A stretch of 64,000 nt of DNA, taken from assembly GCF_902168135.1 (NCBI RefSeq), contig NZ_CABHOL010000024.1, positions 1 to 64,000 on the forward strand. The letters run 5' to 3'. Under the pieces are notes generated by a model, which saw only the letters and a list, made by a program, of their open reading frames with translations, had not been told where the DNA came from and did not search any database. Of this stretch, positions 33,296-41,684 are shown in pieces (the first letter of the stretch is position 1; every line of letters begins with the position of its first letter). The position numbers and the translations under genes were made by a program. The stretch comes from an uncultured Fluviicola sp. Its GTDB lineage: Bacteria; Bacteroidota; Bacteroidia; Flavobacteriales_D; Crocinitomicaceae.

Positions 33296-33988
33296 ATGCA
33301 AGTGCAAAAAACAACTATTCCCCACTGGTCAGAAGAAGACAGGCCACGTGAAAAAATGATCCTTAAAGGAAGAAATTCACTTTCAGACGCCGAGCTGTTG
33401 GCAATCCTGATTGGAACAGGATCAGGAAATAAATCTGCAGTTGATTTGGGTAGGGAAGTCCTTTTATTAGCTAAAGGAGATCTTTACGAATTCGGTAAGT
33501 TGAGACTTTCTCAGCTTTGTGAGGTCAAAGGCATTGGTCAGTCAAAAGCTATTTCTATTTTAGCAGCTTTAGAACTTGGTAGAAGAAGGAAAGGGACCAA
33601 GGTTCAAAAACGTCGAAAAATAACCAGTTCTGAGCGCGCTTTTGAAGAGTTGAAGCCTTATTTTACTGATTTGAGCCATGAAGAGTTCTTTGTGATGTAT
33701 TTGAATCGTGCTAATGAACTTATACAGGTAAAACAATTATCCATTGGTGGTGTTTCAGGAACTTATGTGGATTCCAAAATCATTTTTAAGTACGGAATTG
33801 ATATGGGGGCATCGGCAATTATACTTTCTCACAATCATCCCAGTAGAAATCTCAAACCCAGTGAAGCGGACCGAAAACTCACCAAAAAGATCCAGCAATT
33901 CGGGGAGCTGATCGAAATGCCTGTTTTGGATCACCTCATTATCGCGGATAATGGCTATTTTAGCTTTTCAGATCAAGAATTGCTCTAA
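33296..33988 (+). CDS. radC: RadC-family JAB/MPN domain protein
   Basis: This 230-residue protein has an N-terminal UPF0758 helix-hairpin-helix region (SDAELLAILIGTGSGNKSAVDL, CEVKGIGQSKA) and a C-terminal JAB1/MPN metalloprotease-like domain. Its zinc motif is SHNHPSRNLKPSEAD (H-x-H-x10-D) near residues 179-194. It is annotated as a DNA repair protein by history; its biochemical role remains unsettled. It ends 4 nt before the next gene's most likely start, so the two may be co-transcribed. Confidence 0.93.
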   Translation: MQVQKTTIPHWSEEDRPREKMILKGRNSLSDAELLAILIGTGSGNKSAVDLGREVLLLAKGDLYEFGKLRLSQLCEVKGIGQSKAISILAALELGRRRKGTKVQKRRKITSSERAFEELKPYFTDLSHEEFFVMYLNRANELIQVKQLSIGGVSGTYVDSKIIFKYGIDMGASAIILSHNHPSRNLKPSEADRKLTKKIQQFGELIEMPVLDHLIIADNGYFSFSDQELL

Positions 33989-33992
33989 AAAA

Positions 33993-35279
33993 ATGTTGTT
34001 TTACGTTGATGAAATCTCCATAAGATTAATTTATACCCTGGATTTTGTATTCAAGGAACACGGGTTGGAATATCAGCTTACAAATGACAAACATGTTTTT
34101 GATTCGTTCAAAGGAACCAAACTTTCTTATTCTCGTTTCGAATTTGACCATTCCCCGGTTTTAACTCCTGCAAGTTTATTGTTTGAAGAAACTTTCCGGG
34201 TATCTGTTCTGACTGAAAAAGGAAGTTGGAATGGGGTAGAATGCCTGAAATTGGATTCGGTTGTTGATCCCCTGGCAGCTATATTCTATGTACTTTCCAG
34301 GTATGAAGAATACCATTCATCGTTTCCGGATGATCATGGGCGTTTTACTGCGAAGGAAAGCATTCAAAGCAAGCTGGGCTGGCTCCATCTTCAAATTGTG
34401 GAGCACTGGATCGAAGTTTTTCTAAAGACATACGCTCCGGAACTCCTGGAAAAACTGGAATTACAAAAACACGTCCGCGTTATTCCTTCGTTTGATATTG
34501 ACAATACTTTTGCCTATAAATGGAAAGAAGGCTGGCGCTCCTGGCTGTCTAACGGAAAAGATACGCTGCAGAATAACAAGGAGCGTTTGAGAACCCGGAA
34601 ACTGGTGCAAAAAGGAGAATTGGCTGATCCCTTTGATTCTTTTGAAACCATTCGTTCTGTTTTTCAAAACTACCCGGAAACGCGTGTTTTTTGGCAGTTG
34701 GGAAATTACGCTAAATACGATACCAATATTGCCTGGAATCATCCGCAGCACCAGGAGCTGATCTTCCAATTGAGTGAACAGGGAAACGTAGGTCTGCATC
34801 CAAGTTATGCAAGTAACCATTCGGATGAAAAATTGAACCAGGAAGTGCTCCGATTGGAGAAAATTACTTCAAAACCGGTTTTGGAATCCAGGCAGCATTT
34901 TTTGAAGTTAAATCTGCCGGGAACTTATCTTCGAATGATCGAACGGGGTTTTGAAAAAGACTTCACCATGGGATATGCCGATGATTACGGATTTAGGGCA
35001 GGAACAGCCTATGAGCATGCTTTTTTTGATTTGTTGTCCAATCGCTATTACCCCGAATACCGAATAGTACCTTTTGCGTATATGGACGGAACGCTGCTGG
35101 AATATAAGAAGCTGACTATTGACCAAAGTTTAGAAGCTGTAAAGCAATCAATTGATGAGGTGAAAAAGTACGGTGGAACTTTCTGTTTTATCTGGCACAA
35201 CGAAACATTGGCTGAAGCCGGGAAGTGGAAAGGATGGAGAAAAGTGTTTGATTATACGTTAGATGAATTGAGAGTTTAG
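33993..35279 (+). CDS. Polysaccharide deacetylase family protein
   Basis: This protein of about 428 residues has an N-terminal domain (about 1-165) of the type found in Bacteroidota deacetylase-like proteins and a NodB-like C-terminal half. Motifs include VIPSFDIDNTFAYKWK (the Asp pair replacing the usual TFDD), VGLHPSYASN (metal His) and GTFCFIWHNETL. It probably removes acyl groups from an envelope or capsule glycan in the cytoplasm; no signal peptide is present. I used the ATG at 33993 because the frame starting at 33951 lies inside radC. Confidence 0.85.
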   Translation: MLFYVDEISIRLIYTLDFVFKEHGLEYQLTNDKHVFDSFKGTKLSYSRFEFDHSPVLTPASLLFEETFRVSVLTEKGSWNGVECLKLDSVVDPLAAIFYVLSRYEEYHSSFPDDHGRFTAKESIQSKLGWLHLQIVEHWIEVFLKTYAPELLEKLELQKHVRVIPSFDIDNTFAYKWKEGWRSWLSNGKDTLQNNKERLRTRKLVQKGELADPFDSFETIRSVFQNYPETRVFWQLGNYAKYDTNIAWNHPQHQELIFQLSEQGNVGLHPSYASNHSDEKLNQEVLRLEKITSKPVLESRQHFLKLNLPGTYLRMIERGFEKDFTMGYADDYGFRAGTAYEHAFFDLLSNRYYPEYRIVPFAYMDGTLLEYKKLTIDQSLEAVKQSIDEVKKYGGTFCFIWHNETLAEAGKWKGWRKVFDYTLDELRV

Positions 35280-35557
35280 ATTTGATTTAGTAAAAAACGA
35301 TAGATCTTTAAAGCTAATTTTCGAATGTCTGCTTTATTGGTCGGATGAATGGTTTTTCCTTGTTTTAAAAGTTCAAAATACCTTTTGTAAAGTTCTTCAG
35401 TACGGAGATGTTTTTTGATGCCTATATTTTTGAAAATTAGTGCTTCAATGTTCAATGAATAATGACTCAAATCTATACTTAAATCATTTAGTCCGCTAAT
35501 TAGTTTCATGTTCAAAATATCAGCTTCAATTAATTCTATAATTTCTTGCTTTTCCAT
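35276..35557 (-). CDS. Small hypothetical helical protein
   Basis: This protein of about 93 residues (ATG at 35557; 35572 is also possible) is predicted to be all helical and charged (MEKQEIIELIEADILNMKL). The gene is more AT-rich than its neighbours. It overlaps the end of the deacetylase gene by 4 nt, convergently. I do not recognise a family. It looks like a real but unassigned small gene; a helical partner or antitoxin-like protein is possible, but no toxin gene lies beside it. Confidence 0.5.
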   Translation of the reverse strand: MEKQEIIELIEADILNMKLISGLNDLSIDLSHYSLNIEALIFKNIGIKKHLRTEELYKRYFELLKQGKTIHPTNKADIRKLALKIYRFLLNQI

Positions 35558-35621
35558 GTGTCTAATGTGCATATTCTATTTCGAAAAACAGGTATTTGTT
35601 GCGATTTGACAACTTAAAGAA

Positions 35622-35629
35622 TACATTTG
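35622..35629 (+). promoter_or_regulatory. -7 element (TACATTTG) of the GSCFA gene
   Basis: This is a perfect TAnnTTTG, 55 nt before the ATG at 35685; TTTG motifs lie upstream at 35594 and 35605 but at off-consensus spacings (24 and 13 nt). Confidence 0.45.
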
Positions 35630-35684
35630 TCATTAATAAGTTGACAAAATTATAATTAGCGACTTGATTGGTTAACTCAATAGT

Positions 35685-36620
35685 ATGCTCATTTCCACAA
35701 CCAGTTTAATCCAAAAAGATTTCCCGAAAATCCGGCACGGAGATTCCATTGTGCAATTGGGTTCCTGTTTTTCTACCAATATGACCTACTGGTTTAAAAG
35801 AGCTGGTTTCCGGGTGCTGGATAATCCGTTGGGCGTTATTTTTCATCCGGTTCCTTTGGCGAAGCAAATCTTATTGGCTTTCGGAAAAGCAGAACCTGGT
35901 GAGTTTGTTCAAAAAGAAGATGTGTTTGTAAGCTATGATGCGAGCAGTTCGCTTTACTCCATGAGTTCGGCAGGATTGGAGGAATTGATGAAGGACCAGC
36001 TGCAGGTTTTGAGAACTTCCTTGGAAGAAGCTAAATTGTTGATAGTGACACTCGGTTCAGCTCACGGTTATCGGTTGAAAGAATCCGGAAAATTGACTGC
36101 GAACTGCCACCAACAACCGCAAACTTTGTTCGATAAGGAACTAACTCCGGCAGAAGAAATGACTGCTGAATGGGATTTGGCTCTAAAAGAAATACGAAAG
36201 GTAAATCCGGAAATTCAAATTGTTTTTACTGTAAGCCCTGTGCGCTATATCCGTGATGGACTGATGGAGAACTCATTGTCTAAATCAGAGTTATTCCGCT
36301 TGGTTTCTCTGTTAAAGCGTAACTCAGTAAATTATTTCCCGGCCTTTGAATTAATCAATGATGTATTGAGAGATTACCGGTATTTTGAAACGGATGGTGT
36401 TCATCCTTCAGAACCTGCAACAGCATTCGTTTGGGATTTTCTCAAAGAGGAACTTTTCTCGATTCAAACACTTGAGCTAATAGACGAAGTGATGAAACTT
36501 CGCAAGATGGAAGAGCACCGTTTGTTGTACCCGGAATCTAAGAAAGCAGAGGAGTACTGCAATTTAGTGAAACAAAAAAGGGAAAGTTTCCTTTCCCAAA
36601 ATCCAGTAGTAGCCTGGTAG
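35685..36620 (+). CDS. GSCFA domain protein
   Basis: This 311-residue cytoplasmic protein carries the family-naming motif SIVQLGSCFSTNM near residues 22-34, and an SGNH-like ending with FETDGVHPSEPATAF, as expected of an esterase/acyltransferase-like fold. IVTLGSAHGY and VFTVSPVRYIRDG are also conserved in this family. GSCFA proteins are widespread in Bacteroidota; an acyl-ester hydrolase or transferase activity on envelope polymers is inferred, not shown. The neighbouring deacetylase gene on the same strand is compatible with glycan modification. Confidence 0.88.
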   Translation: MLISTTSLIQKDFPKIRHGDSIVQLGSCFSTNMTYWFKRAGFRVLDNPLGVIFHPVPLAKQILLAFGKAEPGEFVQKEDVFVSYDASSSLYSMSSAGLEELMKDQLQVLRTSLEEAKLLIVTLGSAHGYRLKESGKLTANCHQQPQTLFDKELTPAEEMTAEWDLALKEIRKVNPEIQIVFTVSPVRYIRDGLMENSLSKSELFRLVSLLKRNSVNYFPAFELINDVLRDYRYFETDGVHPSEPATAFVWDFLKEELFSIQTLELIDEVMKLRKMEEHRLLYPESKKAEEYCNLVKQKRESFLSQNPVVAW

Positions 36621-36633
36621 AACTATCTTTATT

Positions 36634-37914
36634 TTAGTTATTCAGTAATACTATTGTTCCGTTATATACTTTCGGTTCACCCGGAAGTGGATTTTTCATC
36701 ATTACTCTCCAAATGTATGTCGAGTTTACCTGGGCTAATGAACCAGTCTGCATATCTGTACCATCCCAACCATTAGAGGCGTCGTTTGTTTTGTAAAGTA
36801 CACGCCCTGATTTCGCATCCAGGATTGTTAATTCAAACGCTGTATTTCGCTCAGTCAATGCGTATGGCATAAACCGGTTGTTGCGCGAATCGCTGGAGTT
36901 GATATTGAATGAGTTGGCTGCCTGTAAGTTGTATTCTTCCTTAATGGAGATTGTTTTGGTTTCCGAAACCGTACAGCCGTTCAAATCTTTGGAAGTTGCT
37001 TTTACGGTAATTTCTTTTCCGGTATAAGGATGAACGATCAGGTTTTCGTCCTGAATTTCACTGTGGTATTTTTCAACGCTCCACTGAACCGGATTCTCTG
37101 CCCCGGAAATAGCGAATTCTACAGAAGGCACACCATTGTTGTAAAGGATAGTCTGATCTGCGCTGATGTAAAGCTTATTATTTGGTTTGTTAACCGTGAT
37201 TGTTTGGGAATTTTTCCCGGATACAACCTCAATTCCACCTTCTGAAGTGGCAGTGAAAGTTCTTTTTGAACCTCCTTTGATCAATTGTGTTCTGTTGTTC
37301 TGAATGACCGAAATTGTCAATGTTTCATTCGGATTCGTAATCTCTATCTCATCACCGATACACAAGTTTGTTTGTTCTAAGTGAACAGGCAGGTATGTGA
37401 CTTTCGGATTGTTATTGTTTTCTTCTGTCGGAGTTTTTACTACGTATGGGATGCTTTGGTTGGAAGCATTCTTCTGAGAAGAGACCTCTTTTGAACTTTG
37501 AGTAATGTGATTTACTTCAGAATTCTGATAATTGGTGTGTTCAATTGGTGTTGACTGAGTAACGGCTTCCGCTTGTTTTTCAGCCTGTGGAGTGTTTGTC
37601 TGAGGGTTGGGATTATTTGTTGTGTTCAAACGGTCTTCATTGGATGAACCTGTTTGAGGAGTGGTCGTATTTTGACTAACTACCGGAGTGGTTTCCTTGG
37701 TCTTTTCGGTTGATTCCGATTGGGAATTCAAGGTGAAAAACAGGGCAGAACCAACCAGTACAGTACCAATTGAAGCTGCAACCCACCATTTACGATAGAA
37801 TGGAGAAGGAGTAGAGCCGTCTAAACGCTTAGACAAGGATTCCCACGCTGCCTCATTGTAAGGCAATTCATGGTTCTCGAGTGACTCTTTTAATATCTGT
37901 TCAATGTTTTTCAT
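36634..37914 (-). CDS. Membrane protein with anti-sigma-like head and CHU_C/T9SS-B-like C-terminus
   Basis: This 426-residue protein has a short cytoplasmic head (MKNIEQILKESLENHELPYNEAAWESLSKRL), one membrane helix (about 45-63), a long Thr/Asn/Gln-rich linker (about 70-180), two Ig-like beta segments, and a C-terminal ~85 residues resembling the gliding-motility-associated CHU_C domain (FMPYALTERNTAFELTILDAKSG, GWDGTDM, YIWRVMM). It overlaps the upstream sigma gene by 4 nt (ATGA), which points to an anti-sigma role. Whether the C-terminal domain is a sorting signal or a sensor in this membrane-anchored setting is not clear. Confidence 0.8.
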   Translation of the reverse strand: MKNIEQILKESLENHELPYNEAAWESLSKRLDGSTPSPFYRKWWVAASIGTVLVGSALFFTLNSQSESTEKTKETTPVVSQNTTTPQTGSSNEDRLNTTNNPNPQTNTPQAEKQAEAVTQSTPIEHTNYQNSEVNHITQSSKEVSSQKNASNQSIPYVVKTPTEENNNNPKVTYLPVHLEQTNLCIGDEIEITNPNETLTISVIQNNRTQLIKGGSKRTFTATSEGGIEVVSGKNSQTITVNKPNNKLYISADQTILYNNGVPSVEFAISGAENPVQWSVEKYHSEIQDENLIVHPYTGKEITVKATSKDLNGCTVSETKTISIKEEYNLQAANSFNINSSDSRNNRFMPYALTERNTAFELTILDAKSGRVLYKTNDASNGWDGTDMQTGSLAQVNSTYIWRVMMKNPLPGEPKVYNGTIVLLNN

Positions 37915-38480
37915 TGAGCGATTTTTGTAAATTTCTGTTTCAAATAATTCTGAAGGTTCATTTTGGCTTTTGCCAGGTTCGACTTCGACGTTCCTTCACT
38001 GATTTCCAATATTTCCGCAATTTCTTTGTGCGTAAATTCTTCCATCACATACAAGTTGAATACTGCTTTGTAGGCCGGTGAAAGCTTGTTGATGGCTTCC
38101 ATTGCTAATTCTGCCTTTAACGTGGTGATCTCCCAATCTTCCCCGAATTCATCTTCTTCGGGAATGTATTTGAAATCATTGTCGTTATCGCTCAGCATCC
38201 AGTCTTTTTTAGACTTTCGGATCGAATCAATGGCACAGTTCACTATGATTCTTCTCATCCAGCCTTCAAAGGACCCTTTCTTGTCGTAACCTTTAATATG
38301 TTCAAAGACCTTTATAAAACCTTCTTGTAAAACTTCCTGGGCCGAGTCTTTATCGCGAATATACCGTTGACAAACCACCAGCATTTTCCCGTAAAACCTC
38401 TTAAATAATTGTTCCTGAGCCCTCCTGTCGGATGACTTACAGCCTTCAATTATATCTTCTAATTCCCAATTCTGCTTCAC
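37911..38480 (-). CDS. ECF-type sigma factor (GTG start)
   Basis: This 189-residue sigma-70 family factor contains region 2 (RAQEQLFKRFYGKMLVVCQRYIRDKDSAQEVLQEGFIKVFEHI, then GSFEGWMRRIIVNCAID) and region 4 (LSPAYKAVFNLYVMEEFTHKEIAEILEISEGTSKSNLAKAK). The start is GTG at 38480; an in-frame stop lies four codons upstream. It overlaps the gene for its likely anti-sigma partner. This class is abundant in Bacteroidota and often controls envelope genes. Confidence 0.92.
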   Translation of the reverse strand: MKQNWELEDIIEGCKSSDRRAQEQLFKRFYGKMLVVCQRYIRDKDSAQEVLQEGFIKVFEHIKGYDKKGSFEGWMRRIIVNCAIDSIRKSKKDWMLSDNDNDFKYIPEEDEFGEDWEITTLKAELAMEAINKLSPAYKAVFNLYVMEEFTHKEIAEILEISEGTSKSNLAKAKMNLQNYLKQKFTKIAQ

Positions 38481-38529
38481 TGTATCAACTCAATAACGAA
38501 GGATGGATTGCATGGTTGCCTTCCAATCG

Positions 38530-38633
38530 GGTTCAAATGTTGAAAAGTTCAAAAAAATTCCAAAATTTAAACCCTGCGCCGATGCTAAAGCTTTAGCGCA
38601 AGCATTTTGAACCTTTTGAACACATTTTGAACC
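38530..38633. repeat. Intergenic GTTCAAA inverted-repeat element, copy 1
   Basis: The left arm carries GGTTCAAATGTT and AAAAGTTCAAA; the right arm carries three TTTGAAC units in the opposite sense. A perfect 14-bp palindrome (GCTAAAGCTTTAGC, 38584-38597) lies inside. A related element is at 45624-45700. It fills much of the 267-bp gap between the sigma gene and mdh. Confidence 0.7.
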
Positions 38634-38670
38634 TGTCTGTTTACAAATAACGTCATTTTACTGCTCAAAA

Positions 38671-38705
38671 TTTGCAACACGGGCAAAGTTTTATTCTTAA
38701 ATTCG
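38671..38705 (+). promoter_or_regulatory. Promoter of mdh
   Basis: A TTTG -33 element (38671-38674), a 23-nt spacer and a TAAATTCG -7-like element (38698-38705, one mismatch) lie 42 nt before the ATG at 38748. Confidence 0.5.
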
Positions 38706-38747
38706 TTGCGATTTATAGCAATTAGTTATCATTTTAATCATAAAACA

Positions 38748-39674
38748 ATGAAAGTAACGGTAGTAGGTGCAGGAGCTGTTGGAGCAAGCTGTGCGGAATA
38801 CATCGCAATGAAGAACTTCTGTTCGGAAGTAGTTTTGGTAGATATCAAAGAAGGATTTGCCGAAGGAAAAGCAATGGACTTAATGCAGACTGCATCTCTT
38901 AATGGGTTCGATACTAAAATTACAGGTACAACAGGAGATTACAGTAAAACTGCTGGTTCTCATGTAGCAGTTATCACTTCTGGTATTCCAAGAAAACCGG
39001 GAATGACTCGTGAGGAATTGATCGGAATTAACGCAGGTATCGTGAAGGATGTTACTGCGAACCTGGTAAAACATTCTCCGGAAGTAATTATTATCGTTGT
39101 TTCCAATCCGATGGATACAATGGCGTACCTGGTGCACAAAACTTCAGGTCTTCCTAAGAACAAGATCATCGGAATGGGTGGTGCATTGGATTCAGCACGT
39201 TTCAAATACAGATTGGCTGAGGCATTGGGAAGCCCTATTTCTGATGTAGACGGAATGGTAATCGCTGCACACAGTGATACAGGAATGCTTCCGTTATTGA
39301 GCAAAGCAACAAGAAACGGTGTTCCTGTAACAGAATTCTTATCTACCGAAAAGCAAAATTATGTAGTGGAAGAAACGAAGGTAGGTGGTGCTACATTGAC
39401 TAAATTATTGGGTACTTCGGCTTGGTATGCACCGGGAGCGGCAGTTTCTGTAATGGTTCAGGCAATTGCTTGTGACCAGAAGAAAATGATTCCTTGCTCT
39501 TTGATGCTGGACGGTGAGTACGGACAAAGCGATATCTGCTTAGGTGTTCCTGCAATTATCGGGAAGAACGGAGTAGAGCAGATCGTAACCGTAACACTTA
39601 CTGATGAAGAAAAAGTGAAGTTTGCTGAGGCTGCGAATGCTGTAAGAGAAATCAATGGAGATTTGAAATACTAA
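38748..39674 (+). CDS. mdh: Malate dehydrogenase
   Basis: This 308-residue NAD-dependent enzyme interconverts malate and oxaloacetate in the TCA cycle. It has the Rossmann motif VVGAGAVGASCAEY (GxGxxG, 7-12), Asp32 for NAD selectivity, the substrate-loop arginines in GIPRKPGMTREEL, NPMD with MAYLV, and the catalytic His in AAHSDTGMLPL. It belongs to the LDH-like MDH subgroup common in Bacteroidota. I chose the ATG at 38748 (MKVTVVGAGA) over 38706 because the extra residues overlap the promoter. A strong terminator follows. Confidence 0.95.
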   Translation: MKVTVVGAGAVGASCAEYIAMKNFCSEVVLVDIKEGFAEGKAMDLMQTASLNGFDTKITGTTGDYSKTAGSHVAVITSGIPRKPGMTREELIGINAGIVKDVTANLVKHSPEVIIIVVSNPMDTMAYLVHKTSGLPKNKIIGMGGALDSARFKYRLAEALGSPISDVDGMVIAAHSDTGMLPLLSKATRNGVPVTEFLSTEKQNYVVEETKVGGATLTKLLGTSAWYAPGAAVSVMVQAIACDQKKMIPCSLMLDGEYGQSDICLGVPAIIGKNGVEQIVTVTLTDEEKVKFAEAANAVREINGDLKY

Positions 39675-39694
39675 TCAGATCAGATTATAAACGA

Positions 39695-39725
39695 AGGGGC
39701 GTATCGGTTTAACCGATACGCCCCT
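39695..39725. terminator. Bidirectional terminator between mdh and the beta-helix lipoprotein gene
   Basis: The 15-nt arms AGGGGCGTATCGGTT and AACCGATACGCCCCT are separated by a single T. ATTTGTTTG follows on the plus strand and TCGTTTATA on the minus strand, between convergent genes. Confidence 0.82.
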
Positions 39726-39748
39726 ATTTGTTTGAATTACTAGTTGAA

Positions 39749-41149
39749 TCAAGGTCCTTCAATAGCTCCTATATCCGGAGGAGAACCTCGAAAGACTCCA
39801 TTAATATCTTGTGCAGTCGTATATGCAGGATTTGTATTTCCGGTGTTGTTTATACTTGAAGAACTTAGGAAATTGAAATCATCCCCGTTAGGATCCACAA
39901 AATTGGGGTTCGAATTGTTGCAGAAGATAAACATGGGATTGCTCAGGTTGTTCTTCAGGATAACCGAATTCCTAAACTTAAAATTCAGCACTAACCCGCC
40001 TGGCTGTATCGTATCGATAGCCAAATGTTCGCCGCTGCTTCCGTAGATCACACAGTTGTTGAAATTGGCATTGGGTATTTGTGCTACAAAAGTTCCTTGT
40101 GAGTTGCTGTAATAATTCGAGATTCCCACAGCCGGAGTAGTACCTTCACCCGTTCCATACCCCAGGAAATCACATTGGTTAAAGGTGAAATCCGCTCCTT
40201 GCAGTACTAATAAGGAATGAACACCGGTACTGTGAACGAGCACATTTTCCCCGTATACTTTTGGACCGTCAAACAGGAACAATCCATAACTGGCGGCATT
40301 GAAAATCTCCGTATTCGAAATCGTTAAGGTGTTTTGATTGAATGCCTGATCACGTGAATCCATATGAATACCTGCAATGGAGTTTTTAATGACTGCATTA
40401 TCGATCATGGAAGGACGTGCCTGATGCATATAGATTCCATAGTATTGACCCGGAACATCTTTGTAAGAAGCTTCCAGGCGGTCTCCCTGGAAAGTTACTT
40501 TATTATTATAATCGCCGTCGATATTCAACGTTCCTTTATAATTGAAAAGCATCGCACCTTTGTGCAGGTAAACATTTGTTCCGCCTACGATGTTGAGTGT
40601 TTTTGCCGAATCTATATAAGCACGGTTGAAGATCACATGCGGCTTGTCATTTGGCCAGGTTCCTTCATTGATATCCAGGTTGCCCGGGGCGGAATAATGG
40701 TAGTACATATCTTGTCCCCAGACCACTAAATTCACATATTGATCTTCTCCGTTGGTAGTAAATCGTACGGAATCCTCTACGATCACCGGAAGGTTTTGAC
40801 CGTTGACGCTCAATTTTACTTCCACAAAACAGAATAAACTGTCACCGGAAGGAATCTCTACATCTGTAAAAGTTGTTCCCTGAACTCCGTCGAGATTTAA
40901 TTTGAACTTGGAAGCAGAACCGCCCATCAATTGAACGTTGCTGATTTTTAAAGCTTTGCTTTGAAAATTATAAATTTTGAAATACTTGGTAGTAGAGCCT
41001 ATTGTTGTGAAAACAGTGTCAAAAACAACGGTGTCCCTGGAAAAGGCCAAATTGCCATCCCCGAACAGGTTTTTCTTTTTACACGAAGAATTGCTCAGCG
41101 AAAGAGCGGCTAAAATTGCGATTCCAAAAAAGAGATTGAGTAATTTCAT
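39749..41149 (-). CDS. Lipoprotein with Ig-like domain and right-handed parallel beta-helix
   Basis: This protein of about 466 residues opens with a signal ending in LSLSNSSC, a probable lipobox. An N-terminal beta-sandwich domain (about 25-140) precedes a long parallel beta-helix (about 150-420), seen as repeating short strands (IDNAVIKNSIAGIHMDS, LTISNTEIFNAASYGLFLFDG). The C-terminus QDINGVFRGSPPDIGAIEG matches the choice-of-anchor motif found in secreted beta-helix proteins. It is probably surface-exposed; whether it cuts or only binds polysaccharide is unknown. The start may be at 41149 or one codon upstream. Confidence 0.85.
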   Translation of the reverse strand: MKLLNLFFGIAILAALSLSNSSCKKKNLFGDGNLAFSRDTVVFDTVFTTIGSTTKYFKIYNFQSKALKISNVQLMGGSASKFKLNLDGVQGTTFTDVEIPSGDSLFCFVEVKLSVNGQNLPVIVEDSVRFTTNGEDQYVNLVVWGQDMYYHYSAPGNLDINEGTWPNDKPHVIFNRAYIDSAKTLNIVGGTNVYLHKGAMLFNYKGTLNIDGDYNNKVTFQGDRLEASYKDVPGQYYGIYMHQARPSMIDNAVIKNSIAGIHMDSRDQAFNQNTLTISNTEIFNAASYGLFLFDGPKVYGENVLVHSTGVHSLLVLQGADFTFNQCDFLGYGTGEGTTPAVGISNYYSNSQGTFVAQIPNANFNNCVIYGSSGEHLAIDTIQPGGLVLNFKFRNSVILKNNLSNPMFIFCNNSNPNFVDPNGDDFNFLSSSSINNTGNTNPAYTTAQDINGVFRGSPPDIGAIEGP

Positions 41150-41187
41150 CATGACAAAAATAACGAAAGTGCAATACATTTATTTTT

Positions 41188-41220
41188 TTTGTTGTGAATT
41201 AAAAAGTTTGATTATCTTTG
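41188..41220 (+). promoter_or_regulatory. Promoter of rpmE2
   Basis: TTTG (41188-41191), a 21-nt spacer and TATCTTTG (41213-41220) give a full Bacteroidota promoter, 40 nt before the L31 start. Confidence 0.65.
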
Positions 41221-41260
41221 CAAACCATTTTTGAATAAGAATAATTAAGATTAACAACAT

Positions 41261-41515
41261 ATGAAAGCAGGTATTCACCCGGAAGATTATAGATTAGTAG
41301 TGTTTAAGGACATGACGAATGAGTATGCATTTTTGTGTCATTCTTCTGCAAATACTTCAGAAACAATTACTTGGGAGGATGGAAATGAGTATCCATTGGT
41401 AAAATTAGATATCTCTCACAAGTCTCACCCGTTCTTTACAGGGATTGTTCAGTTCGTGGATACTGCAGGTCGTATCGATAAATTCAACAATCGTTACGCG
41501 AAATACAAAAAGTAA
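41261..41515 (+). CDS. rpmE2: 50S ribosomal protein L31 type B
   Basis: This 84-residue protein matches type B L31 in length and sequence: [18 protein letters not shown], then [22 protein letters not shown] and [15 protein letters not shown]. It lacks the zinc-binding CxxC of type A L31 (the N-terminal part has only a lone Cys), so it does not need zinc. Type B L31 is the usual form in many Bacteroidota. It stands alone with its own promoter and terminator. Confidence 0.97.
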   Translation: MKAGIHPEDYRLVVFKDMTNEYAFLCHSSANTSETITWEDGNEYPLVKLDISHKSHPFFTGIVQFVDTAGRIDKFNNRYAKYKK

Positions 41516-41535
41516 TTTCACACTCGAAATAATAG

Positions 41536-41563
41536 CCCCGACATTTATCGTCGGGGTTTTTTT
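41536..41563 (+). terminator. Intrinsic terminator after rpmE2
   Basis: A 7-bp GC-rich stem (CCCCGAC/GTCGGGG), a 7-nt loop and seven T residues, 20 nt after the stop codon. Confidence 0.92.
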
Positions 41564-41672
41564 ATGTCTTTTTTTTAGAATGCAGCAATTATTTGCGACA
41601 GATACGCTGCTGTTTTAAACCTTTTTTAAGGATTTAAGGCTCTTTTGGTATACCTTTAAATCGTTAGATGGT

Positions 41673-41680
41673 TATATTTG
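41673..41680 (+). promoter_or_regulatory. -7 element (TATATTTG) 4 nt before the WG-repeat protein start
   Basis: This is a perfect TAnnTTTG; TATC and then ATG (41685) follow. TTTG at 41644-41647 could be the -33 element, with a 25-nt spacer. It predicts a leaderless transcript. Confidence 0.55.
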
Positions 41681-41684
41681 TATC

